From NCBI GenBank assembly GCA_015501605.1, contig JADNRZ010000011.1, positions 248,001 to 312,000 of the forward strand: a stretch of DNA of 64,000 nt. The letters run 5' to 3'. The DNA is from Panaeolus papilionaceus. Lineage: Eukaryota > Basidiomycota > Agaricomycetes > Agaricales. The translations under genes and the position numbers were made by a program. Positions 48,026 through 58,849 of the stretch are shown one piece after another (position 1 is the first letter of the stretch; each line of letters begins with the position of its first letter). The notes under the pieces are model-generated. The model was not told where the DNA came from. It worked only from the letters and a program-made list of their open reading frames with translations, and did no database searches.

Positions 48026-49450
48026 ATGTCTTCCCAAATCACTCAACTCATTCCCAAACTCGACAGTGCCAACTGGCTTGAATGGAGCCTTTCTATGAAG
48101 AACTGGCTCAGGTCACAGGCACTGTGGCAAGTTGTCAATGGCAACCTCAAGAAGCCTGCCGATGACAAGCCCACTGAGCTTGCTGACTGGTTGGAAAAGG
48201 ACAATAAGGCACTTGGTTCCATTGCCCTTCGTCTTACTCCTGCCTTGCTCCACCTCATCAAGGAGCCTGTCAAGGACTCCACTGGCAAGGTCACCACTCC
48301 TGGTACCACTGCTGCCAGTCTCTGGACTGATCTTGAAGCTGCTTGTGGCAAGATTGGTGCTTCCACTATGTTCACTGATGTCCGTTGCGTTTTTAGTTTC
48401 CGTCTTTCTGGACTCAGTAATCCTGCCCCCCAACTCCACAAACTTGGACAGCTTTTCGACAAACTGTCCACCAACGGTCATCCTCTTGATGACTTTTACA
48501 AGGCCATGATTGTCCTTGGTTCCATTCCCAACCGTTGGGAGCATATTGCTGCCACTGAACTCACTGTCACCAAAGCTGAAGACTTGGATTGGAAAGAAAT
48601 CCGAGACAAGATCATTGCTGAGTTCAAGCGCAAGCAGCTCTCTACTCCTGGAATGGCCAACAAGATCTCTGCTGTTCGTCGCAAGAAGCAGGACCCCCCC
48701 TTCAAGGGTAAAGGCCCTGCCCAGGACCCTTCCAAGTTCTCTGGAAACCGTGGTCATGGAGGTCATGGAGGTCGGGGAGGTCACAAGTTCAATCGCAGTG
48801 GTGGTCGTGGTGGCCACTCTGGTCACAACCACACCCATTTTGTTCTCTCTGCTGCCTATGAACCTGCCCATCACACCACCTCCTCATCCAAACCTTCTCC
48901 TACACTCCTTGAGTGTCTTGCCAACCCTTCCTCTATGGTTTTTAACTGTGTTCATGGCACTGGACCCATGCACATGGAAGCTGGCCCCACTGCCTATGTC
49001 GAGGTCAACAATGCAAGGTCTCTTGTGGATCATCTTGAAGTCACTAAGACAATCCAAACCATGAAGAACCTTGACCTTGTCGCCAACCACAGGGAGCCCA
49101 AGCTATCCATCGACATGGAGACTGAGGACTTCTTCCCTCACCCTCCTTCTGATGATGAGGATGAAACCTCGTCCATGCCAGGTCTCATCGAGTTTTACTC
49201 TGACAACGAGGACTTTGTTAACCATGGATTTTCCTCTGAAGAGGAATTTTATGTTGACAGTCTGCCAACTCTATCACAGAGTATGATCTTTGGCATAAGC
49301 GCTTTGGACATCCGTCTAAGGAAGCTTTGCGACACATGGGAGATTCAACTGCCAAGTTCCCTCCTAAACTTGCTATACCCAAAGAGAATCCTGTATGCCG
49401 GGGATGTGCTGAAGGGAAGATGCCTTCTCGATCCTTTCCCCCATCTTTGA
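48026..49450 (+). CDS. gag of element 2, fused out of frame to pol
   Basis: True gag runs from MSSQITQLIPKLDSANWLEW to about residue 410 (EEEFYVD), then crosses the deletion junction at 49256 and reads pol in a wrong frame for about 64 residues. Gag is clearly diverged from element 1 along its length, with the same layout: UBN2-like core, KKQDPPFKGKGPAQ, RGG/His-rich tail. This contrasts with the identical pol downstream. Confidence 0.8.
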   Translation: MSSQITQLIPKLDSANWLEWSLSMKNWLRSQALWQVVNGNLKKPADDKPTELADWLEKDNKALGSIALRLTPALLHLIKEPVKDSTGKVTTPGTTAASLWTDLEAACGKIGASTMFTDVRCVFSFRLSGLSNPAPQLHKLGQLFDKLSTNGHPLDDFYKAMIVLGSIPNRWEHIAATELTVTKAEDLDWKEIRDKIIAEFKRKQLSTPGMANKISAVRRKKQDPPFKGKGPAQDPSKFSGNRGHGGHGGRGGHKFNRSGGRGGHSGHNHTHFVLSAAYEPAHHTTSSSKPSPTLLECLANPSSMVFNCVHGTGPMHMEAGPTAYVEVNNARSLVDHLEVTKTIQTMKNLDLVANHREPKLSIDMETEDFFPHPPSDDEDETSSMPGLIEFYSDNEDFVNHGFSSEEEFYVDSLPTLSQSMIFGISALDIRLRKLCDTWEIQLPSSLLNLLYPKRILYAGDVLKGRCLLDPFPHL

Positions 49451-52400
49451 CTCATGCCTCTGCACCCTTTGAAAGGATACACTTGGATGTAAAGTCTTAT
49501 CCAGTGAACTCCTACCATGGGTACAAGTACTATGTCAGTTTCTTTGATGACTTTTCCTCCCATGCCTGCATTTCTTTGCTCAAAGAGAAATCTGACGTCT
49601 ATGACGCCTTTGGTGACTTTCTGGCGATGCTAAAAACTCAATTCAGTGTCTCAGTAATCAAAGAATGGCATTCTGATGGAGGGGGAGAGTTCAAATCAAA
49701 GGAATTCTTTAAAGACCTTCGTTCAAAGGGCATTAAGATTACTCAGAGTGCACCTCATACTCCTCAACAGAATGGGCATGCTGAGTGGTTTAACCAGACT
49801 TTGATGGATAAAGCTCAGGCAATGCGTCTTGACGCTTGCCTTCCTCAGTCCTGGTGGGAATTTGCTGTTGAACATGCACTTTATGTGTATAATCGTACCC
49901 CCTATAGCTCACCTCAAATGGAAAACTCCATTCGAGCTTATTCACAAGCAGAAGCCTGTGGTTTCCAACCTCAGAGTGTTTGGCTGTGGTGCCTATGTCT
50001 ATTTACCTGAAGCAAAGTGCGTCAATTCTCTATCCCCAAAATCAGAGATGATGTTACATCTTGGCTTTGCTGAAGGGTTTAAAGGCTGGCGCTTCATGTG
50101 TCTTCACAACAACACTATCTTTATTGGGACCACTGCTCAGTTTGATGAAGGGTACTTTCCCAAATGTCCAGATGTCAATCACCATGGCAATCCGCGACCT
50201 CCTCCAAGTGAGGATCCTTCGGATGATAATCATCCATTCACTCCAACGGAAGAAGGTGATGATGGCTGGAATGATTTTGAGGTTCCACCACAAACGAAAC
50301 CCCAGAGTCGTCCCAAGCCTCCACCTGCTCCACCTGCCCCTAAAGCACCTAAAGGCTCGAAGCCCAAAGGTCCAAGTGGTCCAGCACCTGCTGCTCCAAA
50401 GCCTCCAGCGCCTAATGTACCACGGCCAGGTACTTTAGGCAACCAACCAGTTGCGTCTGGGTCTAAGTGCAGTGACACTGGTCCCACTTCCCAATCACGG
50501 GACACCACTGCTCCTACTTCTCCATGTTCTGATCCTCCTCCTATCAATCCTCCTCCTCCTTCTTCAGATGCTCCTCCTGTTTTTCCTGGTTGTACACTAC
50601 AGGAAGAACAGGAGATGATGCAAAAGTTGGCTAAACAACAAGAATTAGTCAACTCTTTTCTGAAAGCATATAAGGAAGGACTCCCACCTCCTCCAGGAAT
50701 TTTTCCAGAAGGAACACCTTGGGATGACATAATGAAAAGAGTGTCAGAGGTAGTTGATAAAATAAAGGAGAATTCAGATCTGGTAGAGAAGAACTGTGAA
50801 GATAGGCTTAAGTGGGAGGCAGAACACAGGGTTGCTCCTGCTCCTGCCCCACCAAGGACATCGCCACCAACTCCAGTGGCTGAAAATCCTATGCCTATAC
50901 CAGGGTCTCCTGTCCAGGAAACTCAGGGAGCAGATAATGGTGAAGGCACTAGTATGCGCCCACATAGGGAAGTTAAAGTTCCTAGATGCAAGGGGAATGT
51001 GTATGGTGAAAGCTGACACCCCATGGATATAGAAAAAGGCATAAGCAATACACGTGAGTGGGAGAAGCAAGTGGGTTTGTCAATGGGTAGCTCCCAGCGA
51101 CCAACTGCACCAGCTAGGTCAGATCCTGTTTCCTGACCGAGTCCTACCACTCCTGTTACTCCAAGCGAGATGCAGACCTTGCCGCCTGCCCCTATTGTCA
51201 AACAAAAGGAACAAGCATCCGAGCCATCCCCTGAAGGTTCAGAGGATGAAGCTGAAGTTGAAGCTGATCTGAAAGCGGAATCTGATGACTCAGATGACGC
51301 CAATATTGCTAAACTCACTTGGATGGTGGCAGAACTAGCCTGGGAAGGCAGACTACAACTCATTCGATATCTGCTGCACAAAGTGATACCTTTGAATGAT
51401 GATCTTCCAACACATTTCCGTGATATCTTCAGGATGAATCCCAAACTGAAGAAGGAGTGGATAGATGCATGTCGTGAAGAACTAGAGGCTGTTTGTCAAC
51501 ACAGAGTTCTTGAGCTCTGCAACTTGCCTTGCAACCACAGGGCAATCAAAAACCGTTGGGTCTTTGCTATCAAATCTGATGGTTGCAAGAAGGCTCGCCT
51601 TGTTGCTAAAGGCTTCTCCCAGCTTGAAGGGATTGACTATGATGAGATCTTCTCACCAGTGGTTCGTTATGAAACACTAAGACTCATCATGGCCCTCATA
51701 GCTTTGGAGAAATGGCATATCCAAGGTCTTGATGTTAAGAACGCCTTCCTTTATGGCGAACTTGATGAAGAGATTTATATGGAACAGCCAGAGGGATTTA
51801 AACTCCCTGGCCAAGAGCACATGGTCTATCGTCTCCAACGAGCCTTATATGGACTGAAGCAAGCTTCACACTCGTGGTGGAAACAGCTCAACAAGTCTAT
51901 GACTGGGCTGGGTTTCAAGCGAGCTCTTTCCGATGCTGGTGTCTTTGTACACAAAGCAAAAAATGGTGACATTGTCATCACCATTATCTATGTTGATGAT
52001 GGACTCTTCATCGGTCCTAATTTGGCACTTGTGCTGAAGAAAAAGACTGAATTCATGAAGGTCTGGGAGTGTCAAGATCTTGGTGAAGCTAAGGAATTCT
52101 TAGGTATGCGTATTAGGCATATGCATGGCAACATCATGCTTGACCAAGCAATGTACCTTGAAAAAGTGTTGCAGCGCTTTGGCATGCTTAACACCAATCC
52201 TACCAAGATTCCTCTTCCCAAGGGCTACCAGCCTGTACCTAATCCAGGTACCTCCACTCTCAAACTTCGTCGAGAATTCCAGACAGTGATCAGATCACTA
52301 TTGTACCTTATGATTGGCACACAACCAGATATCGCCTATGCTGTCATCAAGCTGTCACAGTTTTCTGCTAATCCTTCTGAGGATCACCTTCGTCATGCCA

Positions 52401-52948
52401 AGAGTATCTGCTGCTATTTAGTTGGCACATCCAACTATGCTCTGGTATACAAGGGAGATCCAAAGATTGGACTCATTGCATACACTGATTCTGACTGGGC
52501 TGCTGATACCATCAAGTGCTGTTCTCAGACTGGATACTTTATGAAATTGGCAAGCTGTATTATCTGTTGGGTTTCTCAAGCCCAGAAAACAGTTGCTCTC
52601 TCTTCAACTGAAGCAGAGTATATGGCCTTGTCAGATTGCGCCTGCCAGGTTGTGTGGCTGCAATCACTCCTTTCCGAAATCGGTTATACCGAACGGAAAA
52701 CCCCTGTCTGTGGAGACAACCAAGGCTCGATTTTTATTGCCTCTAATCCTGTACAGGAGCGACGCACCAAGCACACTGACATTCAATACCACTACATTCA
52801 TCAGTGCATTGAAGATAAAAAGATCGATGCTTTGTTCATCGATGGTGCTGAGAATCCTGCAGACATGTTCACAAAGGCTCTTGATCGTGTCAAGTTCTCC
52901 AAGTTCTTGGGGACACTTGGATTAGTCTTCTATCCACAGAAATCTTAA
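49256..52948 (+). pseudogene. pol of element 2 (integrase, RT, RNase H), broken
   Basis: Starts within the integrase zinc site region. It carries the same lesions as element 1: +1 frameshift near 49905, TGA at 51014-51016 and TGA at 51134-51136. RT plus RNase H remain open at 51170-52948 (592 aa, identical to element 1). Protease is absent. The same amino-acid sequence is seen in every frame compared, so the DNA is at or near 100 percent identical to element 1. Confidence 0.88.
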
Positions 52949-52980
52949 GCGCTGAGCACGCTAAAGCCACTGTACTCAGC

Positions 52981-52989
52981 AAGGGGGAG
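52981..52989 (+). other. Polypurine tract of element 2
   Basis: AAGGGGGAG directly before the 3' LTR. Site for plus-strand priming. Confidence 0.75.
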
Positions 52990-53347
52990 TGTTGAGATTT
53001 AGATCTCATCTTGGATATCTCATCTTAGATAGATCTACAATCTTCATCTACAATCTTAAATACATCTTAGATACATTCCTAGATTCATACTGCATGTACT
53101 CTGGAACTCTCAGTCAACATGAGTCATTGAATGACTCACTTTCCTTCATTACTCCAGATACCCCAATAGGCACTTACATAGACTACTATATTTAGCTACC
53201 ATTTCATGTATATAAGCACCTTACTTTCTCTCTATCTCAATAACAGCTTTACCAGCTATTCTATCGCTCTCCTAGCCTCTTTACAATCTTCCTAACCAGG
53301 TGAGGCAGTTAGTTAGGGCACTCTGTGCACGCTATGCTGTTTCTACA
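52990..53347 (+). repeat. 3' LTR of element 2
   Basis: 358 bp, matching 47372-47729 wherever compared. Confidence 0.9.
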
Positions 53348-53500
53348 GATCGGAATAGTATTGAAATGCTAATTCAAGTGAACACACAGCTACATACTGC
53401 AGAAAGGGAGAGGGCGAAGGGAGGCCCATTGGAAGGGTTATTGCAATACAAGGCCCTTCTAATTGTACTACAGTATTGCAATTCTCCAGTCGCATGAGGT

Positions 53501-54008
53501 GGACGTTGCTGGCAAGGTTCATGGTGCGAGGAAGTTGTGTGCCGTGTAAGCCTAAAGGAAGTGGATTCGAAGTGTAGGGTGCAAACACATAATAGACAAC
53601 CGGAGTGTTGCGGGTGATTGTTCGAAAAGGCATTTCGAGAGGACGTGTGTAGTAGAGAGATAGTAATGAGTCTGAAAATTTTGATCACGCACGTCATTAG
53701 ACGACGACCTGATAGTAGATCCGTAAAGGAGGAAATGCTTTGTCTTTTTTGGAATACAGTTCAGCTTTACTCATAATATTCATATGTAAGTCTAAGCTTG
53801 AAGCTGTTCTCGAATGAAACCCACGGGCTATGAAGGACAGGGTATAATTGACTAATCGTCTGAACACCAGAACCCTGTCAGTGCCAGTAGTCGTGTCGTA
53901 CCCTGGATCGTCATGCCATTGTTTTCAATCGATATGATACTGCAGGACAGGACCGGACCAGCTCCAACATACTTTCAAAACAAGAAAGTTGTAGCGTGCC
54001 ACTGTTTC
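53501..54008 (-). repeat. Dispersed repeat, copy 2 (uninterrupted)
   Basis: Reverse-strand counterpart of 16322-17851 without its 1-kb middle segment. The element 2 insertion site lies about 150 bp from its edge. Confidence 0.65.
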
Positions 54009-54417
54009 GCCATAGTAAAAGGTGACAAGTAACCGGGCATGAAAGCCAGAGGCAAGGAGCATAGCCTGTCCCCAAAAGCCAAAAACACCAGAAGCTAAAG
54101 ACCTCCCTCAAAGCGAAAGCAGAAGACCTGCGTGTTTTACTGATGGTGACTACCACTGTGGCCTGAAACTTCGTAAGCACAAGCGTCGGCTATGCAAGAA
54201 GCAACAGCCTGAGGTTGGACTCATGACATGCAGGGTTCACTTGATTGCCTCTATATGGTCATGGTCAACGTGCCTTGCACCTGCAGCACGACACAGGGCC
54301 GAAATTGGAACGACATGCATGAACCTTGATGTCTTCATCACTTGGACAGACCGACGTCGTATCGTTCTTCCGATTCAAGCTCACTTGCCTTTAAATCACT
54401 CTGCGACAATACCACCT

Positions 54418-56346
54418 ATGGAGAAAATTCATCCTACTGATAACATCATACTGTAATTTGACTGATTTCTTTGAGTTCGTCATGGACTTGCACGCTCACC
54501 TACTAACAGGGTTATGGGACCAACGTGGGCTGGAAAGAGCCAGGTGCGTTTCAGACCTGATTCTCGTTGTGCTGAGACTCATATTTAGAACTCGCGATAG
54601 TTTATAGAGTCCGCCCTTCAAGACCCTACTCTGAAAATCGCTAGGGAGAGCTTGCAGTCACGGACCCAAGCTATCGTGCCATACCAGTTATCAAAAAGAC
54701 CAGGGAAAGATAATCATGACGACTCTGTCGTGCTCGTAGACACTGATGTGCGCGCGACGCTCTCAAGTGTGAAAACAAAACACCTGATGACCGGAGTGAG
54801 GTCAACGTCGAAGAGGGCGCTCTGAGGGTGCGGGTTGGTGTTTCCGTGGTTGACAGAGCCTTCGTAGAGATAGAATAAACGATAATTGAAGCAAGCGACG
54901 CTTCCTAAAACTTGAGACGAGAACTAATACTTAGAGATTTGAAATGTGGGCATAAAGTAGCTCCTTTATTTTTACGAAGCCTTCTGAATTAAGTACAAAT
55001 GAAAATGAACTAAAATACCAACTACGGGGGGGGTTCGAAACGACACAAGAGAGCGCCCAGGCACATAAGAAAAGGGTTCATAACAAAGGAATATCTTAAA
55101 AGGAGTTGCAAGAGAGGGGGTGGAATGAGGAGAGAGGGCGGTTGAATGGTAAAAGGGTTCTAAAATATGAATTAACTGATGGAATAAATAGGAATTTGGA
55201 AGTCCGTATGAAAGGTGAAGTGCGGAGTGATGGGATGCGGCGTCGGTCTATTCCAATTCGTGTCGTGGCGGCTGACAGGGATGATACGAGCAATGGTCTT
55301 AGCGATATAAGTGCGCGCGGACGGCAAAAGGGGGCGTGGTAACCAAAATAGGTAAGCGGTGATGGATGCGTGCGTGCGTGCGTGCGCGATGGTAATTCTG
55401 AAATTAAGCGTGTTTCCGGGTGCAAGTGAGCGCGCTGCTCATCAACACGCCAGGATTTGATGACACCTACCGAGATGACCAGAAAACCCTCGTGCTGATT
55501 GGGAAGTGGTTAAAGCAACAGTGAGTCCTAAACTACAATGGTTTCTTCGCTAGTAAACTTATAGCAAAGCATCCAAAACGACATAGACATCAATCAAAGT
55601 TCCTTCTCGCGGGTGTACTATGGTTTCACCGGATAAACGACAGTAGGATGAACAAGACCGCCATCGACAATTTCAATATGTTCGTTGAGCTCTGCGGTAC
55701 TGAGGCAGCCAGTTCTGTCGTTTTCGTAACGACTATGTGGGACCTGCCTACACAAGGACAGTCTGCAGAAGCGAATCTGAGGCAGCTTCAAGGGGAGTAC
55801 TGGAAGGTGAGAATCACTCAATTTATGCCCTAATACTACTAATGGAAATAGGAAATGATTGACAATGGAGCCAAGGTGGGGAGGTTTGATAAAAGGGACG
55901 ACGCCAACTCTGCTTGGTCGATTATTACCCCCCTTGCTTCCCAGCAGAAGACGCGAAAGGTACTTCGCCTCCAGGCGGAACTAGCAAGATGTCCCGACCT
56001 AGTACGGACTGGCGCATTCTGCGCTCTTCTAGACGACTTTGAACGCTTAACCCAAGACTATCGAACGAAGAACGAAGAGCTGCAATCTCTGGCTCACCGA
56101 TACAAACACAACTCGAAGCACCCTGAACTCCTCAGGGTACAGCAGGAGGTAGCAGCCCTGCGCGCCGAACTCGACAAGAAAATCCTGGAAATGAAGAAAC
56201 AGAAGATATTCAGGAGGAAACTCTTCGGGTTGATTAAATCTGCTGAGGAGAAACGTTTCGAGCAACTTAGCCAGGTGAGTGAGCTAGCCAATACCGAAGA
56301 ATTCTGAGCATGGAACTCAAATGCCAATTGTAGCACTGTAATTCAG
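54418..56346 (+). pseudogene. P-loop GTPase, paralogue C, split by an insert
   Basis: The exon ending at 54452 (TDNIIL, possibly starting upstream at 54223) joins 54510-54543, a 34-bp Walker A exon with VMGPTWAGKSQ, the same length as in A and B. Exon 3 starts at 54601 (FIESALQDPT) and reaches VVLVDT near 54744, where homology stops. Homology resumes at 55432 with ALLINTPGFDDT, exon end 55520, then 55587-55806 (GVLWFHRINDSR, VFVTTMWD) and 55852-56274 (helical tail with FRRKLFGLIKSAEEKR). Splice sites after the break keep frame. The strand before G3 is present on both sides of the insert, and the resumed G3 reads NTPG, not DTPG. A further exon after 56346 would run into the palindromic element. 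Likely a pseudogene or a chimera of two copies. Confidence 0.7.
54745..55431. other. 0.69-kb insert inside GTPase C
   Basis: No terminal repeat, target duplication or recognisable coding region seen. Contains a (GTGC)n microsatellite at about 55365-55386. It could be a fragment brought in by recombination between GTPase copies. Confidence 0.45.
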
Positions 56347-56447
56347 CCTCAGGGGTGCAAGGAACCTTCTCTCCCAGCCTCCTTGAGCTTCTTGAATCTG
56401 TGCTACCCACTTCAATTGCAAACATCAGTCACTGTGAGCCCAACTCA

Positions 56448-57859
56448 GGGGGTATTAACCCCTTCGAGTTGGGTAGGGGTGAAAACCCCCACTGAGAGGT
56501 GGTAAAAAGAGGCGCTTTTTAGAGGTTTTGGTCATAACATCAAATAAGGGAGTGAAAACCCCTCCAGCAGAAAGGGGTTTTTTACTCGTGATCGAAACAC
56601 CCTTTGAGGTGTGGTTTTTATATTTACTAAAATTTAGGGTTTTGTCAACCCTCTTTTCGAAGGGGTTTTTTTTACTCGTGATTGAAACCCCCTCTGAGGT
56701 GTGGTTTTTCATATTTAGGGATTCGTTAACCCTCCTTACAGAGGGGTTTGAACTTTCAGAATTTTGTCAGGTCTCAGGTAACCCAGGGTTTTTTTATTAT
56801 ATTCTACACCACGCAACTTGGGGTTTATAAACCCCTTCTGAGAGGGGTTCATGTCCCCTTTCATAAACTCATATTCAATATCTTGATAACAGAATATTAA
56901 TAGTTGACATAAAACCAAAGTGTATTATAATTTTTTTGATTAAACACTCATGGTCAAACGAGAGTGATTCAAGTTGTTGAGAGTCAGTGAACCGACAGTG
57001 GACTTAGCGAAAAAAAGTGAGTCGATACAAACAAAGGGTGATGCCGAAGTGTGTTTGGATAAACACGTGATCTATGGTTGAAGTTCGTTCAACCGTCGTC
57101 GGACTCGTCCACTTCCTTTAACTTCCTACCTTCGTCTCCCTCCTGTCCACCACCGTCTTTCCAAGCACTATCTTTTGAACTGTGGTCTCCTGCAATTTCG
57201 GGAGTAAGATGTTGATGAGGAAATAGACCCAGGATGACACGCTCTGGGTATGTGTTTTGATATTCATGTCTCTTTTTACCCCAATCTAATTGTGTATGCA
57301 GCTCTGTGTGCTCGTCGAGGGGAGGTAGGAGATGGAAAAAAAGGATGCGGGTACAGGTTGCAGCCATCCTTCTCAGTTGCCTAGCAGTTGTGACGTGCAG
57401 GTTTTAGTGAGTTTTGTATCTAGTCTATTGTGTCCACCATCTATCGTTTCTTGTATGTACATTCAAATTTCTGTGTATGTTTTGCCAATACCCGGTTGTA
57501 TTTCTCTGTATTCAATATAATATGATTTTATTATTATGCAAATAGGGTTGAGAAAATCCCCAGCCAAGGGTTATAATGGCACTTGATGAGGGGAATAACC
57601 CCTTAACTGGGAGTTTTTGTGTTTCAAAATTAGGGAAGAATTTCCTCCCTGTTTCGGGGTTTGTAAATGGGTTATAAACCCCTCTCAGATGGGTAAAATT
57701 GAGCACTGAAACTACTTGCAAAAGTGACTATACCCCCTCTATCAGTGTGATTTAAACCCCTTCACCAAGTGTCTCAATTTTCAGCTAACCCTCTTCAAAT
57801 GATAAAATGCACCCTTTTTCGGAAGGACTTGACCTTACTTCGAAGGGGTTAATAACCCC
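56448..57859. repeat. Candidate 1.4-kb element built of GGGGTT/AACCCC palindromes
   Basis: Ends are inverted repeats: GGGGGTATTAACCCCTTCGA (56448-56467) against the reverse complement of 57840-57859, 19 of 20 matching. Both flanks (56448-56850 and 57545-57859) are filled with short GGGGTT and AACCCC motifs at intervals of roughly 20-60 bp, many paired as small hairpins. A unit of about 45 bp starting ACTCGTGAT(C/T)GAAAC is repeated at 56584 and 56674. The middle (about 56900-57530) lacks the motif. No target duplication was found and no protein is encoded. Confidence 0.5.
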
Positions 57860-57999
57860 GATGCAGGGTTTACAGTGAGTATACTTGGATCTGAAGTTGA
57901 AATCACAGGTGGCGGATTGACCATTGATCATGATGTAGGTTTTTCCTCTCTCTCTCATTGTCAGGTCTAAGTGAAAAGCAACAGACGCATCAATCGCTT

Positions 58000-58830
58000 G
58001 AACAGGAAATAACCTTATTTCCGACCCTCTCCTCAACTCCTGAATATGTGCCACCCACTTTAAGTGTCACCAGCGGACTCACCAACATCCCTCGGGGAAT
58101 GTATAGTATCATGCATCGTGATATCACTATCTACACGGTCCATATACTAAAATATGCTATCGAGGTTGACTCTGTTTTTCATATCCCAGGATTCTCTTCT
58201 CTGTTAGAGCTTGCTCTCAGTGTTATCAAGCCAGTGCGGGTATGTGGTCTCTGGCAACATCTCAACTACCCATTAATACATACATGCAGAAACACTGACC
58301 AGAAGAGAGATCTCTGGGATTCCCGTGTCTTCATCTTTGCTGGTTTGTTTTGGCCGTTGAAAATTACACGAAATACGGGTCCGACCAGCAAAGGATTGAT
58401 GACATTCTACCTCTCATCCCATCGTTCACTTGGTTGGTGTCGTAACTGTCTTGAGACTCTGTCTCAATTCTCTCAATTTAAGACTGACTGCTTGTAATAG
58501 CACTTTCCAACCACTCTACGACATCTTGGTGCAGGAAGAAGAAAACCGGCCACGGGGACGATTGAACGACAAAAGATCAGATGCCATCGATGCTAATGAT
58601 GCAGAAATCACGCTAGTGTGCCTTGCACTTGCAACTAAGGTTTCTATACATCGACATATATGTATCTTGGAACTTCGCATCTCTAATTCAGTTACAGATT
58701 GGAAGCGACATCTTCACCCTGCATCTAGACCTATTTCATAAAGATTCTGCTATACAAGCCATGTATTGGCGGGTTTCAGAAACGTTGCAGCCTGTGTTAT
58801 CCCAAGTATGCTGTTTGTTGTTACACGCTT
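58000..58830 (+). pseudogene. Possible multi-exon helical N-domain gene (fragment)
   Basis: A coding-like series with good splice signals. The first exon ends FHIPGFSSLLELALSVIKPV before a GTATGT donor at about 58240. The next runs from about 58291 (NTDQKRDLWDSRVFIFAGLF). The next starts after TAATAG near 58500 (TFQPLYDILVQEEENR), and the last starts after TTCAG near 58693 (LQIGSDIFTLHLDLF). All joins keep frame. The IPG-x-SS plus helix pattern recalls helical N-terminal domains of basidiomycete STAND-type proteins, but that is a weak recollection. No nucleotide-binding domain follows, so if real it is a fragment or a short adaptor. Confidence 0.3.
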
Positions 58831-58849
58831 TTGCAATGTGCTGAAAACA

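Larger units (their letters stand above)
47372..53347 (+). mobile_element. Ty1/copia LTR retrotransposon, element 2 (young, internally deleted, mosaic)
   Basis: The 358-bp LTRs at 47372-47729 and 52990-53347 are the same length and show no difference in their translated frames. A perfect 5-bp target duplication GATCG lies at 47367-47371 and 53348-53352. The U3 differs from element 1, but the R/U5 end is related (CAGCTTTACCAGCTAT, GGGCACTCTGTGCA). It contains gag and then, at 49256, jumps to a pol segment identical to element 1. The end of gag-pol, the protease and the region up to the integrase zinc site are missing. It cannot be autonomous. Confidence 0.92.

Noticed and set aside
56448..57859. 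Regularly recurring short repeats resembling a CRISPR array
   Set aside because: The sequence is eukaryotic, the spacing and arms vary, and the repeats are small palindromes clustered at two flanks.
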